Positions 13,471 to 13,523 of a stretch of 13,523 bases of DNA are shown piece after piece. Within the stretch, counting starts at the first letter, position 1. Each line of letters opens with the position of its first letter. The DNA is from a bacterium. Its GTDB lineage: Bacteria; Desulfobacterota; Deferrisomatia; Deferrisomatales; BM512. Below the pieces are notes generated by a model. It made no database searches, was not told where the DNA came from, and was given only the letters and a program-made list of their open reading frames with translations. The translations under genes were made by a program, and so were the position numbers. Location: assembly GCA_009724975.1 (NCBI GenBank), contig SRXB01000022.1:1-13523 (forward strand). Direction: 5' to 3'.

Positions 13471-13523
13471 TTACTTGGTTGTTGCGTAAGCGACGTCACC
13501 CGCCACTATCTTTTTTTCGCCCG
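13471..13523 (-). CDS. birA: Probable C-terminal end of biotin ligase BirA (partial)
   Basis: An open minus-strand frame enters at the window's edge and stops at TAA (13473-13471). It encodes GEKKIVAGDVAYATTK, which resembles the end of BirA-type biotin-protein ligases, where a short strand pair closes with aGDVsl or similar. It is 21 bases ahead of coaX in the same direction, and birA-coaX is a known pairing. Sixteen residues are too few for a firm call; the frame is supported mainly by position and the AGDV motif. Confidence 0.5.
   Translation of the reverse strand, partial: GEKKIVAGDVAYATTK

Overview
The window comes from a Gram-negative bacterium of roughly 60% GC with tightly packed genes. 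Genes nearly abut, several overlap by 4 bp (ATGA), and strong rho-independent terminators separate the units. A LolC/FtsX-type permease end, a signal-peptide protein, a SPOR-domain envelope protein, a pyrophosphate-type phosphofructokinase, a second EF-G and a type III pantothenate kinase together fit a deltaproteobacterial (Desulfobacterota-like) anaerobe. That assignment is inferred from gene content, not from a marker gene, and is only moderately secure.

Layout. 1-68 (+): last codons of an ABC-type permease. 74-2494 (+): promoter, 6-phosphofructokinase of PPi type, a terminator, an exported protein of unknown function, and a zinc-ribbon/winged-helix-like protein. 2508-2546: bidirectional terminator. 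2560-4571 (-): two-gene unit with a GAPDH-like paralogue that has lost the catalytic cysteine, followed 2 bp later by canonical GAPDH. 4665-5942 (-): XRE-cupin regulator, hypoxanthine phosphoribosyltransferase, a 34-residue six-cysteine microprotein, then a terminator. 6093-7547 (+): a 484-residue GAPDH with a long N-terminal extension, transcribed divergently from the regulator. 7566-7595: second bidirectional terminator. 7638-13523 (-): a compact seven-gene unit reading birA (end only), coaX, EF-G paralogue, SPOR protein, repeat protein, MOSC protein, mogA-like.

How it fits together. The left half is about the trunk of glycolysis and gluconeogenesis: a PPi-type PFK and three GAPDH-family proteins within 5 kb. 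Two of the GAPDHs keep the catalytic residues but differ at the cofactor-selecting position (Asp32 in the short form, Arg/Lys in the long form), which suggests separate NAD- and NADP-linked roles. The third lacks Cys, Arg231 and other substrate-site residues yet is placed for translational coupling to the active short form. The right half combines cofactor genes (biotin ligase, CoA, molybdopterin) with a divergent translation GTPase and two proteins of unknown role. No RNA genes, CRISPR arrays or insertion sequences were seen, and no gene-free stretch exceeds 300 bases.
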